Assembly (NCBI GenBank): GCA_049999805.1
Contig: JBNGIO010004602.1
Span: forward strand, 1 to 64,000
Source: Folioceros fuciformis
Lineage: Eukaryota; Anthocerotophyta; Anthocerotopsida; Anthocerotales
Direction of reading: 5' to 3'
DNA: 64,000 nt
Below the pieces are notes generated by a model, which was not told the origin of the DNA, searched no databases, and was given only the letters and a program-made list of their open reading frames with translations. Made by a program: the position numbers and the translations under genes. This document shows positions 53,868 to 64,000 of the stretch, piece after piece. Every line of letters begins with the position of its first letter. The stretch's first letter is position 1.

Positions 53868-54148
53868 TTATACTTACCCACCATGTAGATGTTCTTTGCA
53901 TTATAAGAAGGAATAAATTCATTGAATTCTCTCCCATGCCCCATGATTTGGACCCATTTATACTTACCCACCATGTAGATGTTCTTTGNNNNNNNNNNNN
54001 NNNNNNNNNNNNNNNNNNNNNNNNNNNNNNNNNNNNNNNNNNNNNNNNNNNNNNNNNNNNNNNNNNNNNNNNNNNNNNNNNNNNNNNNGACCCATTTATA
54101 CTTACCCACCATGTAGATGCCCTTTGCATTATAAGAAGGAATAAATTC
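53831..54148. repeat. 90-bp minisatellite with 100-N assembly gap
   Basis: Units start at 53831 and 53921, and the last partly visible unit ends near 54148. N bases fill 53989-54088. The gap length is a placeholder, so the copy number is unknown. The minus-strand unit contains ATGGTGGGTAAGTATAA, which resembles a splice donor. Confidence 0.92.
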
Positions 54149-54746
54149 ATTTGAATTTTGACTACGTCTTCTAAATAGGAAGTATTGTCCTATCTAATTA
54201 ATATAATTTTATATATAAAAAAATGTGTATTTAATTTGAAATTATTTAATGTGATGTAACGTAAATAATTAATCAAGATGAGTATTAAGTTATATTGTAT
54301 AACAATACATGATCAATTGAGTTCCTTATTTCATTTGCTCCTTATCTAACATGTTAAAGGGAGCAAAGTTCTGACATTTCAATCTAACTAAATCTTCAAG
54401 AAAAAATTAAGTAGAATTTAATTTAATGATTTGAATCTTGAATATTAATAATCAAAACCTTTAAAACATGTAAAGTTGTTGTATGTTATAAGCATCTTTG
54501 CATGAGGTCAGAAGATGGTAGCATGTTGTCCAAGATTGTAATTGCATAATATAATAATCTCTTAATATTAACTTGTTGTATTAAGGGATTTGCTTTGTTT
54601 TGTTTTGTTTTATGACAGAGAAAATTGAAGAGTTAAAAATGTTGCATACAGTTGTTTTCACGACATTGAGCTTGATGGCGATGAGGATATCTTATCTGAA
54701 AAACAGATATTTGATTTAAAAGTAACCAGATTTTCCGAAATTGCAG
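54149..54746. other. AT-rich intergenic sequence
   Basis: Nothing is recognised. It separates the minisatellite from the stop of the next PPR gene and includes a TTTTGTTTTG run near 54,595. Confidence 0.5.
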
Positions 54747-57383
54747 TTAATTAATAACCAAGTTCACTCCGGCGCAAAAAGTATGTACAAGGCCATCCAT
54801 GTCTGTCCACCAGCTTTGGCCAGGCTGCTTCCTGGCCCTCATTCGCTTTCTCGTAGCCTGCATCTCCTGGGCTTGCTCCCACATATGGGCACTGGTGTAT
54901 ATGTTGGACATCAAAACGTAGGATGCAGCATGTTTCCTGTCTAGCTTCACTGCTTCATTGAAAGCATAGCGTCCTATCTCCACATTGCTCCACTTTTGAC
55001 AGGCACCCAACAGAGTGTCCCAAACTGCAGCATCAGGAGGCACTGACATTCTTTGTATTAATGCTAGAGCCTCATCCAGGTGCCCTGCACGGCCCAGGAT
55101 ATCCACCATGCAAGTGTAATGGTCTACGGTGGGAGTGATGCCATGCTGCTTCTTGCTCATAGCCTCGAACACCTGTTGGCCTTTGCTCACAAGGCCAGCA
55201 TGACTGCATACTGTTAGCACACTGAGAAACGTGATGTCGTCTGGCTGGGCTCCATCGTCTCCCATTTTGCCGAACAAGTTGAAGACTTGTTCACTGTCTC
55301 CTTGCCGAGTGTAGCCTGCTATTAGTGCGTTCCAAGCAGAAACATTTCGTTTGGGCAATGCGTCAAACACCTGCCGTGCATCAACCATGCTACCGCACTT
55401 CCCGAACATGTTTATCAAACTGCAGGCTACGAGCATGTCTGTTTGTAGCCCTTCTTCTTTGATCTGAGCGTGGAGATGCCTTCCGAGAGGCAAAGCTGCC
55501 ACGTTTGCGCATGCCTGTAGGAGAGACACGAATGTCACTGAATCGGGTGCAGCCATGCCTTCTTCTTGCATATCGTTGTATAGATTGAGGGCTTCCTGCC
55601 CCATGCCCTGCTGGGAGCACCCTGCTATCATAGCGTTCCATGTCACCACATCTTTGTGAGCAAGTCCGTTGAACACGGCCTTGGCATCCTCCAGGCTCGA
55701 GCACTTTGCATACATGCTTACCAAGCTGTTGGCTACGAAAACATCACTCTCCAGCCGTCGTTCTCTGATTTGTGCATGAAGCTGCTGTCCATCCTTCAAA
55801 CCCAGGGTGCCCAGACTTGCACAAGCCTGCAGAAGGGAGACAAATGTCATAGAATCGGGTGCAACCATGTCTTCTTGCATGGCGCTGTACAGACGAAGGG
55901 CTTCCTCTCCCTTGCCCTGCTGCGAATACCCTGCTATCATGGCATTCCATGTCACGACATCTCTCTTTCCAAGACTGTCAAACACTCCCTCAGCTTCTTC
56001 CAAGCTGCCACACTTCGCATACATGCTGACCAAACTGTTGGCTACAAACACATCAGCTTGAATCCCTTGTTCTCTAATTTGTGAGTGAATCTGCCTCCCC
56101 TTCTCCAAAGCTGGGCTGCCCACACTTGCGCATGCCTGCAGGAGGGATAAAAAGGTCACAGAATCGGGAATAGCTACCCCTTCCTCTTCCATAGCCGTGT
56201 ACAGATCAAGAGCTTCCAGCCCCTTCCCCTGTTGAGAATATCCTGCCACCATAGCACTCCATGTCACCACATTCTTCGACCTAAGTCCATCAAAAACTCT
56301 CCGAGCCTCCTGCAGGCTGCCACACTTCACATACATGTTCAACAAGCTGCTGGCCACATACACATCAGTATCAAGCCGTTGTTCTTCAATCCGTGCGTGC
56401 AGCTCCCTCCCAAGCTGTAACGCTGCCGCGTTTGCACATGCCTGCAAAAGGCATACAAATGTCACAGACGTAGGTACCTCCGTGCCCTCTTCCGTCATGG
56501 CACTGTAAAGACGAAGCGCTTCTTGGCCCAGGCCCTGCTGGGAATGCCCTGCTATCATCGCATTCCATGTCACCGCATCCTTCCGACTGAGTCCATTGAA
56601 CACCCTCCGAGCGTCTTCCAAGCTACCACACTTTGCATACATGTCCACCAAGGAACTAGAGACAAACAAATCAGGCTCCTCGCCAGTGGCCATTACATCA
56701 GCGTGCACCTGCTGCCCAGCTTCCAAGTCTGCTGCCTTTGCACAAGCCTGAAGGGCAGCCACAAAGACATGCCCATCTGGCTTCACACTTGACCCACGCA
56801 TCTCACGATACAGCTGTATAGCCTGCTTGTCTCGTCCATGTTTAACGTGTGCAGAAATGATGGAAGACCACATGAAGACATCTGGTTCTGCAACCATGGT
56901 GAACACATCCATCGCTTCCCGTAACCTGTCGTGCGAGGCATACATCCTCAGCATGTGGTTGCACAGGAACGTATCCGCCTCATACCCGACTTTCACCGTG
57001 AAAGCATGCACCCGGCGACCCAGAACCAGATCCCTCACCAAACATCTCCTGAGAACTGTATAGACATCAGTCTTGGACACACTAGCCTGTGTCTGCACCA
57101 GAACTCCCAAACCCTCAACAGCCTCAGCAACATTCCCCTGGTGACAAAGCTCTCTGACATCTTCAGTCGTCACGCCCCTGTAACATCCAGCTCCTTCTCC
57201 AGTCACACATCCTGGTGCACGTACCGGATTCCTCGCAAAGCTGGCGTACGTTGAATTCAAATTAGCGGGACTTCTTCCTACAACGCCTGTCAAACCACCA
57301 ATTTGCAGAGTACCAGAAAACTGGCCCCCCCACAGCTCCTGTTGCCCTTTGCCAGACTCGATTGCGAAGTTCCAAGCAGCCAT
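54747..57383 (-). CDS. PPR protein, PLS class, E subtype without DYW (PPR-4)
   Basis: The first ATG (MAAWNFAIESGKGQQEL) gives 878 aa without introns; the open frame goes 19 codons further through a TTG. The N-terminal 75 residues are a possible targeting region. I read the P and S motifs in order with residue 5 and last residue: ND, SD, SD, NT, SN, SD, ND, ND, ND, ND, CN, ND, TD. L motifs (VTFVSLLQACAS type) sit between them. VDHYTCMVDILGRAGHL is followed by E1 (LLGACQKWSNVEIGRYAF), E2 (VLMSNIYTSAHMWEQAQ) and GQSWWTDMDGLVHTFCAG, then ten residues and the stop. No deaminase domain follows. It is the same subfamily as the 8-23 kb cluster, over 30 kb away and inverted. Confidence 0.92.
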   Translation of the reverse strand: MAAWNFAIESGKGQQELWGGQFSGTLQIGGLTGVVGRSPANLNSTYASFARNPVRAPGCVTGEGAGCYRGVTTEDVRELCHQGNVAEAVEGLGVLVQTQASVSKTDVYTVLRRCLVRDLVLGRRVHAFTVKVGYEADTFLCNHMLRMYASHDRLREAMDVFTMVAEPDVFMWSSIISAHVKHGRDKQAIQLYREMRGSSVKPDGHVFVAALQACAKAADLEAGQQVHADVMATGEEPDLFVSSSLVDMYAKCGSLEDARRVFNGLSRKDAVTWNAMIAGHSQQGLGQEALRLYSAMTEEGTEVPTSVTFVCLLQACANAAALQLGRELHARIEEQRLDTDVYVASSLLNMYVKCGSLQEARRVFDGLRSKNVVTWSAMVAGYSQQGKGLEALDLYTAMEEEGVAIPDSVTFLSLLQACASVGSPALEKGRQIHSQIREQGIQADVFVANSLVSMYAKCGSLEEAEGVFDSLGKRDVVTWNAMIAGYSQQGKGEEALRLYSAMQEDMVAPDSMTFVSLLQACASLGTLGLKDGQQLHAQIRERRLESDVFVANSLVSMYAKCSSLEDAKAVFNGLAHKDVVTWNAMIAGCSQQGMGQEALNLYNDMQEEGMAAPDSVTFVSLLQACANVAALPLGRHLHAQIKEEGLQTDMLVACSLINMFGKCGSMVDARQVFDALPKRNVSAWNALIAGYTRQGDSEQVFNLFGKMGDDGAQPDDITFLSVLTVCSHAGLVSKGQQVFEAMSKKQHGITPTVDHYTCMVDILGRAGHLDEALALIQRMSVPPDAAVWDTLLGACQKWSNVEIGRYAFNEAVKLDRKHAASYVLMSNIYTSAHMWEQAQEMQATRKRMRARKQPGQSWWTDMDGLVHTFCAGVNLVIN

Positions 57384-57639
57384 GGGCTGACCTGAACCTA
57401 TGGTTGCAAGAAACAACAGCAGAAGCACCAGCCGCAACAAAATGCATTATACATTCATCTATCGAAACTTTCTGTGCTCCTTTCTCTCCTTCCCTTTCAT
57501 CTGTGACACGCCTTCCCGGTGCCACATCCATAGCACCCGGTTACTGTCCACCTTGCATGCTGTTCCTCCAGGCCGATTTGTAAACGAACTTGAACATTAA
57601 TTCTTGCTTTTCCTAAGCACACATCAGCCATCAGTTTGA
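57384..57639. promoter_or_regulatory. Upstream region of PPR-4
   Basis: This should hold the PPR-4 leader and promoter. Poly-pyrimidine stretches (near 57,478-57,500) are seen, but no TATA box. Confidence 0.35.
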
Positions 57640-57902
57640 GAGGATTTCACTTAAGGAGGTTTCTCTTGAGGAGAGGAGATTTCCCTTGAGGAGAGAAGAT
57701 TTCTCTTGAGGAGAGGAGATTTCTCTTGAGGAGACTTCTCGTGAGAAGACTTCTCTTGAGGAGACTTCTCGTGAGGAAACTTCTCTTGAGGAGACTTCTC
57801 GTGAAAAGACTTCTCTTGAGGAGACTTCTCGTGAGGAAACTTCTCTTGAGGAGACTTCTCTTGAGTAGATTTCTCTTGAGGAGATTTCTCTTGAGGAAAT
57901 TT
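57640..57902. repeat. 15/30-bp minisatellite upstream of PPR-4
   Basis: The basic unit is TTCTCTTGAGGAGAC, alternating with TTCTCGTGAGGAAAC to form a 30-bp higher-order unit. At the left end, units are longer (GAGGAGATTTC variants). A Leu/Arg-rich open frame arises from it and is not called. Confidence 0.93.
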
Positions 57903-58232
57903 TTTTGTTAGTCAGCTCGGGCTGTGTCCCCTAGCGGATCCCGACTCTGACCTAGCTGTTGACTCTGGCGTGGCGGTCGAGAAGGGAGCCATCATCGACC
58001 CTTACATTGCGGCCATGGCAGATGGAATTATTTTCATGCGCTACAGCGAGGTAGTGTAGATTAGTGATTCGTTGTTGGAAAATGTTGGAGTGTGGTATGG
58101 AGGGAGGTGAGTGCAAATTCGGGCCCACAGGTGACCACGGGATCAGGAGGAAGAAGCCTATATCATTCCTTGAAGGGAAAGAGGCGAAGACTATAGACGA
58201 CCGTAGGAAAGGGACCAGGTCAGTAGTGGAGG
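57903..58232. other. Spacer before tandem repeat
   Basis: No gene is supported. A frame at 58064-58378 runs into the tandem repeat and has no recognised motif. Confidence 0.4.
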
Positions 58233-59100
58233 GGACGGAGCATCGTGTAGTGGCCGACCTGCAAGCTGGTTCTAGGATCAAGGCTGCTTTCCAGAAAGCG
58301 CAAAGCCGTAAAGGGAAGAAATCAATAACAAAATGGGACGGAGACGGGATCAACTCGGACTTGCTCAACGCGTTTTAAAGGAGGATAATGTGGGTGTCGG
58401 CAGCGAAGCAGTAGCGAATTCGTGAGCTTGCCATGAAGAGAGGAAAGGCATCTTCGTTCTCTGCGACGACTTATGGCCCCGTCTTCATCAGATGACTCTT
58501 GCGCCTGATTCGTCTTTTCTGCTTATCACTGGAATTCGGAACGGGGCATCGTATAGTGGCCCCCTCTGTTTGCGGGTTCTGGGACCAGGGTTGCGTTTCA
58601 GAAAGGGCAACGCTGCAAAGGGAAGATACCATTAACAAAATGGGACGAAGACGGCATCAACTCGGACGCGTTGTGGAGGAGGATAATGTGGGTGTCAGCA
58701 ATGACGCTGTAGCGAATGCGTGAGCTTGCCATGAAGAGTGGAGAGGGATCTTCGTTCTCTGCATCGACCTATGGCCCTGTCTTCCATCATCTCTCTCTCC
58801 TGGTTCGTCTTTTCTACTTGATACTGGAATTAGCGACGGAGCATCTTGTAATGGCCCCCTCTGCATGGTGGCTCTAAGACTAGGGTTGCTTTTCGGAAAG
58901 GGGACTGCGTGAACACGAAGGAAACTCACAAAATGAGACGAAGACGGGATCAACTCGGACTTGTACAACGCGATTTGGAGGAGGATAATGTTGGGGTGTC
59001 AGCAGTGAAAGGGATCTTTGTTCTCTGCATCGACCTATGACCCTGTCTCATGTCTCTCGCCGACTTCGACTTCTCTACTTGTTAGTAGAATTCGCCAGCA
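58233..59100. repeat. Three diverged tandem copies of a ~300-bp unit
   Basis: Copies start near 58233, 58537 and 58831, at spacings of roughly 300 bases. Shared landmarks are ACGGAGCATC, ATCAACTCGGAC, GAGGAGGATAATGT and TTCGTTCTCTGC. Copies 2 and 3 share a CATCGACCTATG end. No coding frame is conserved across the three. Confidence 0.85.
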
Positions 59101-60317
59101 AGGAAGAGTGGAGACTGGTTAGGCAGTCCATTCCCAGTTCCTACAATCCGGTCTGATTGCACCCAGACTGCGTCGTGAGAAGGACGGACAATTGTCACAA
59201 TAGATGTTCCGACATCAGGATGCACAACGGGCACTTTATGCTACGCCAAGTGGAGATCATTTAACAAAGATCGCACTGGTCTGTGCAATTCTTTAACATA
59301 TTTGGAAGAACAGCACCATCACCAGAAATTGAAACCCGAGGATGCGTGGGATGGCAAATCCTTGAAATAGAACACAGCGGGAGAAAGCGCCATTTCGGAA
59401 GATTGGTGATTGATCGGAGATTTACTACCCTAAACTGGGCACAAACATTTTTCTGACATTTTTCTCAACGTCTGAATCAGATCAAATCACATCCTTTTAC
59501 GGTGCTTGCATGACTTAAGACTTCGCTTCAGTACGACTGCGCTTATCCCAATCCGGAATCTTGGCGGAGAAGAGAGACCAACACATCTTCAGAGCCTGGT
59601 AACGCAAAATGTCGTAAGAAAATCTGGCTCAGAAGGCCAATCTCAATCAAAGAAAGCCAATCTCAATCAGTAGACCAAGACAGGTTTTTCAAGACAGTTT
59701 TCGCACAACTTTCTTCTGCTCGAGGGCAGAAACTTCTTGCAGGCGTTATTCAAGATGGAAAAACAAGAACATGAGTATGTCCAGAAGGTCCTAAAACTAT
59801 TCTCACTGGAGGTCGTATGAATGCAATTAATGGGCATGCTCAAGACTTCGAGTTCATCAAATTACTTACACAACTAAGTGTCTCTGTCGAATGGTATTAA
59901 AGAATGAATTATCAAGCCAATATGCACAGCCGTTCCCTGCCTTCCTCACCCACCTGTTTCCTACATTTGTAGATGCAAGGCTAATCTTGCATCTGATGAG
60001 ACTTCGAAAGTTCCAGTTCGACCTCAAATCCACAGATGTAAGGGTAGTACTGCATCTGGATGCCCCACATCCATACATGCTCTTGCGTATTTATACATCC
60101 GACCGGCCACCTTATTGCATCCGACCACCTTCCCAAATGGACTGGGTGCCGTGAATCAGAATGGTTCATATGGTTGTCCACTCTTTCCACGCCCTTCTGC
60201 AATGCCAGCCTGAAACTTGCCCATAGGTCATCCATTCCGGTAGCAGAAAAGATGTTGGAGCTTAGCTGAGGTCAACTGTACCACGGCTGGCCACCAGTGA
60301 ACTTTAGTGCAGTTGGA
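59101..60317. other. 3' flank of GAE
   Basis: No gene recognised. It contains GTCCGACC-type short repeats near 60,098-60,130 (CATCCGACC twice). Confidence 0.45.
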
Positions 60318-62746
60318 CTAGTAAGCCGTGTAACCGTTAAGGCTGTTCTCATTGCCGCTTCCTTCCGCATAGTATGTCAAGTACCACTTCACGAAATGCT
60401 TCAACCCAGTTTCCAGATCTGTTGTGGGGTGATATCTGCAGACAAAGAGGCAGAGTTAGATGAGAACACACATGTGCAAATGGAGGGAACATAGGCAGGT
60501 TTGGAAAAGGAGGCAAACACAAATTTCACACACCCAAGCGCCTTCTTTGCTCTCGTGATATTTGCGTGTGTGTACATCACATCGCCTGTGCTAGGCATCG
60601 GAACAATACTGCAAGACAGAAACGCACACGCGATCAGAAACAGTGACTGAGGTGTTTGAAGACACGAAAACATCACGTTGCATGGTGTTCAATGAAAACT
60701 CACTTCCGGATAGCCTTCTTCTTCAGATGCTTCTCAAGGATGCTCACAAAGTTTCCAACCGTGACAGGTTGTGTGTTCCCGAGGTTGAAAACTCTGAACT
60801 GAGCCTTCCCCTTCTTCTTTCCACCACTTCCAGTACTGGGCAAAGCTGTGTCCAATGATCCCACACAGCCTTTCACCACGTCGTCAATGAACGTGAAATC
60901 CCGAGCCAACTCCTCTCCGTTGTGTCCTTGAAAGATCTTAACAGGCTGCGGGAGGACAAAGACGAGTCAGCGCGAGGACAAAGACGAGTCAGTTGACAGA
61001 CAGAGCCAGCGTGACATCAGCACAACCATTGTCGCGAACATACCCTTCCTTCCTTGATGTTCCGCGTGAAGGAAAAATACGCCATGTCTGGTCGTCCCCA
61101 TGGACCATATACAGTGAAGAACCTGCCGGAAGACGCATTACAGTTGCTTAATACAAACATGAACTAGGAGAGTCAAACTAGAGGAGTCCGACATCCTGTA
61201 GTCTCAAGGCAGACATAATTCTCGACCAGCCTAGAGAAGAATGGTGACCTTAGGGCAGTGATGGAGAGACCATAGATGTGGTTGTAGGTGTGACCTATAG
61301 CTTCATCTGCTTTCTGCACGAGCTCAAGCAGAAGCATACATTGGCACATAAGCCGACAGCCAGTTCCGCGTTCAGTCAGCATTCACAATTGCCGAGATGC
61401 TTACCTTAGTTGCAGCGTAAAGGCTGGCAGGCTGATCAGTTCGATCGTCTTCAGAGAAAGGAATCTACAGGACACGGGCCGCCGTTCGTCAGGCAGGAGA
61501 CACTTGAAAATTGATGGAATCCAATGATGGGCCGAAGGACGTAGACGAAACATGACAGTCGGCATACCTTGCTATTAAGCCCATACACGCTGCTGGACGA
61601 CGCATAGACGATTGCAGGCTGCGGATTAGCTTTCTGCAGGAGAAAGTAAAGGGAGATGAGCTCGGGGTTCATCCCATGGAAGCACGAACCTCAACGGAAA
61701 GGCTGTTGGCCTCACCTTGCACTGTTCAAGAAGCGTGACAAACCCCGCGACATTGCTGGCAACATAGGCCATAGGGTTCTTCGTAGCATACCGTACTCCA
61801 GCCTGCGTGCCACACAGCATCGTCATGACGAGACACGCCAGAAAGCCCGGAAGGAGGAAAGGGAAGACTGCCTAGCACTCCTAACAGTACCTGGGCGGCC
61901 AGATGCAGAACATGTGTGAAGGTCACGACATCGAAGAGCCTGGCAAGCAGTTCCTCGTCATTCAGGTCGCCCTCCGCAATGAACCTGTTACCCGGACAGG
62001 AGGATGAGCGACAGCAGGACAAGGCCCAGGAATTGCAACAGAACCGCTGCACAGAAGTACGGTGCTCCTGAGACCAGGGAGCAGGACTCACACTCCGGCC
62101 TTTTCGAGATTCGCAGCGCGAGCTCTCTTGAGGGCAACAGGGTAGTAATCATTGAAGTTGTCCAAGCCCACAACACCATCGCCCCGCTTCTTGAGAGCCA
62201 GGGAGACATGCGACCCGACGAAACCTGCAGCCCCGGTAACGAGAACCACCAACTTGCCAGTCTCCTGCGGACAGAAACCATGAGCGAATCCCCACAATAG
62301 AAGGCAAACCGCCAGCTTCAAGCTAGCAAAGAGAGAGTAGCAGGGTGCGCAGCGCTGCGAACACACCTCACGTTGCGCAGACCTCCTCACATCCTTCTCC
62401 CAGGACAAGCTGTGACAGCTGCTGAGGTCCGAGAAGCTCCTGGTTGTGACACCACCCGGAGTTCGCAGCAGGAATCCCACAGCCCTGTCCCACAAGAAAC
62501 ATTCAATCAGCCTCGGCCCGAAACCAAGGACCATCCAGCGGGATGAAGCGACAGCACAGAGAGTGACAGAGATCCTCACGTGATGACCAGAAACGTGAAG
62601 AGGCAGCAGGTCCTAATCAGACCCATGTCTCGCCACACCGCCCTGCTGAAGTAGTAGTAGCTGCTGGCGCGCACCTTCTGGTTCCCGTCCGAGTCTAGCA
62701 GCTTCACCAGCTGCGTGGGCAGCACACCTGCCTTCCCCGACGCCAT
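60318..62746 (-). CDS. GAE: UDP-glucuronate 4-epimerase (GAE)
   Basis: It interconverts UDP-glucuronate and UDP-galacturonate in the Golgi for pectin synthesis. The first ATG ([17 protein letters not shown]) opens exon 1 (62580-62746); the frame upstream has no ATG before a stop. A membrane segment ([11 protein letters not shown] joining AVGFLL) makes it a type II Golgi protein. The SDR domain opens with [18 protein letters not shown] (NAD-binding GxxGxxG). Next come [44 protein letters not shown] (YxxxK catalytic pair), [30 protein letters not shown] and [11 protein letters not shown]. It ends in [10 protein letters not shown] and NGYTAY with stop at 60318. About ten exons are inferred. Length and order match plant GAEs. 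Confidence 0.95.
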
Positions 62747-64000
62747 GCCTGCCCAGAACCTCCTAGTCTTCCGCACCGTCTTCCTGTCCAGCTGATCAGA
62801 CAGCAGCAGCCGCCTCCAACTAATTTCTTGGCGCGGGAAGCGATCCAGCGGGAACGGCAAAATGCCCGCCTCAGCGGCTCGCCATGCAGGCTACAGCTTC
62901 AGTGGATTCCTTCCTTCCAGCCCGCCGGCTGCTGCTCTCCATCCAGTCACAACAGCAGCAGCGTACTATCTCCCGTAAACTCCACTGCCATCACCTCCGT
63001 TCAGCACTCCTCCCGCTGTCCTTCCACAAATCCGCAGGAAAGCCGAGGCGATTTTCAGAGCTCTTAACACCTAGCACGTGGAGCTTATGTATGTATACAA
63101 ATCCACAAATCTCCAACCAAACAGTTCTTCTTGGGGCTACCTGCTGGTCCAGAGATTCCCAAACCGAAGCCAAGCACCCCACAAACCCACGACACGCAAG
63201 CTCTGTTTTAGTTCCTTTTTCACGGAGAAGTAGCAATGCAATGCGATGCAGCGCGCAGCAATGCAATGCAATACAACGCCCCCGCAGCAGCTCAGCCAAA
63301 GGCTGTCAACCCACCACGAGAAAAACCAGACCAGCACCACCCGCCAGGCAAGCAAGCACCCGGAATCCACAAACTCAGTTCGCCAACAAGCTACCAAGCA
63401 TCACCAAATGGCTTGGCTGGCGATGGGATAACGCGAAGGAGGCCTAAACTAGCTGATCTATGACACGACACAGCAGCAGCAGTGGGCAGGAAAGGCGAGG
63501 CAGACGCTCGGCTAATAGGTGCCGAGGTTTGGCAAGATGGGTCAGCGGCTCCCCTGCTTTCCCACCACCTGCAGCTGCTGGCTGCTCCTTGCTCTTTCAC
63601 CTCTTCGCTTGTCAACTGGCGGGCGACAGAAGGCAGGCAGGCTAAGGCAAAACCACCCGGCCGGCTGCCACCCCCCTTAAATCACACCCGCAGGGGCAGA
63701 GGCAGAGAGAGGCAGGCAAGCAGGCCAGACCAGGCCAGCCCAAAGGGCCAGATGCAGACTCAGAGAGAGACGGTCCAGGGCAGGGCGGCTCCCGCCCCGA
63801 GCCCCGAGCATTGCTCCAGCCTGCCAGCCCCGTCCCTCCTTCTCGGAACCTTCCTTCCCGCGGGATTAGCATTGTACCGTCCGGCCCGGGAGGCCCTCGG
63901 GCTCCTAATAATAACACCCCTCACATCACAGCCAGGCACACTATAATCCGTGTGACAGAAGCAGAAGCAGGAGCAGAATCCGCAGCCGCAGCCGCACTCG
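62747..64000. promoter_or_regulatory. Upstream region of GAE to window end
   Basis: It should include the GAE leader and promoter. It contains alternating GCAATGCAATGC-type short repeats (63,230-63,275) and GC-rich, purine-rich sequence toward the end. No other gene is supported; short frames on both strands lack motifs. Confidence 0.45.

Noticed and set aside
57726-57911. Leu/Arg repeat frame
   Set aside because: Produced by the 15-bp minisatellite; no gene context.
1-64000. tRNA or rRNA genes
   Set aside because: I looked for B-box-like GGTTCRANYCC with a matching A box and saw none that could be folded; weak sites near 34,784 and 17,430 do not form a cloverleaf.

Overview
This window is nuclear DNA of a land plant. 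The genes carry many short spliceosomal introns (often about 70-110 bp) with GT-AG borders and two GC-AG borders. Plant-specific families are present: a PLS-type PPR array, a ShKT-tailed prolyl 4-hydroxylase, a plant-type NEK kinase and a UDP-glucuronate 4-epimerase. Several large PPR genes are intronless and closely related, as expected of a PPR-rich lineage with much organelle RNA editing (hornwort, lycophyte or fern more than moss or seed plant). That placement is an inference; I cannot name the species.

Left part (1-7.4 kb): UDP-N-acetylglucosamine pyrophosphorylase (plus strand) converges on the Elongator accessory factor KTI12 (minus strand). 8-24 kb: a cluster of PPR genes. Three intact genes (792, 807 and 1026 aa, plus strand) are mixed with at least four decayed PPR fragments and an AT-rich insertion carrying a broken SUV3-type RNA helicase (minus strand). 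24-32.6 kb: a DnlZ/Zim17-type zinc-finger protein, then a NEK-family kinase with a long disordered tail. 33-44 kb: three minus-strand genes, namely an unrecognised protein with a possible ubiquitin-like N terminus and tandem repeats, a prolyl 4-hydroxylase, and an unrecognised very acidic protein of about 1290 residues encoded without introns.

45.7-49 kb: Pescadillo (plus strand), with a telobox just upstream. 49-54.7 kb: an AT-rich region with an intronless CDPK-like kinase, a partial broken copy of its 3' half, a 90-bp minisatellite and an assembly gap. 54.7-57.4 kb: a fourth intact PPR gene (minus strand, 878 aa). 57.6-59.1 kb: minisatellites and a three-copy tandem repeat. 60.3-62.7 kb: UDP-glucuronate 4-epimerase (minus strand), with its upstream region running to the window end.

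The housekeeping genes are unrelated in function: cell-wall and nucleotide-sugar metabolism, tRNA modification, ribosome biogenesis, chaperone escort. The most interesting part is the PPR family. All four intact genes end just after the E2 motif and a PG-box-like segment (GQSWWTD), with no DYW deaminase domain. Their repeats are unusually alike, and the array shows active birth and decay: shared 3' flanks, duplicated decayed copies, a permuted junction and a fresh 348-bp tandem duplication. If these proteins work in editing, the deaminase would have to be supplied in trans.
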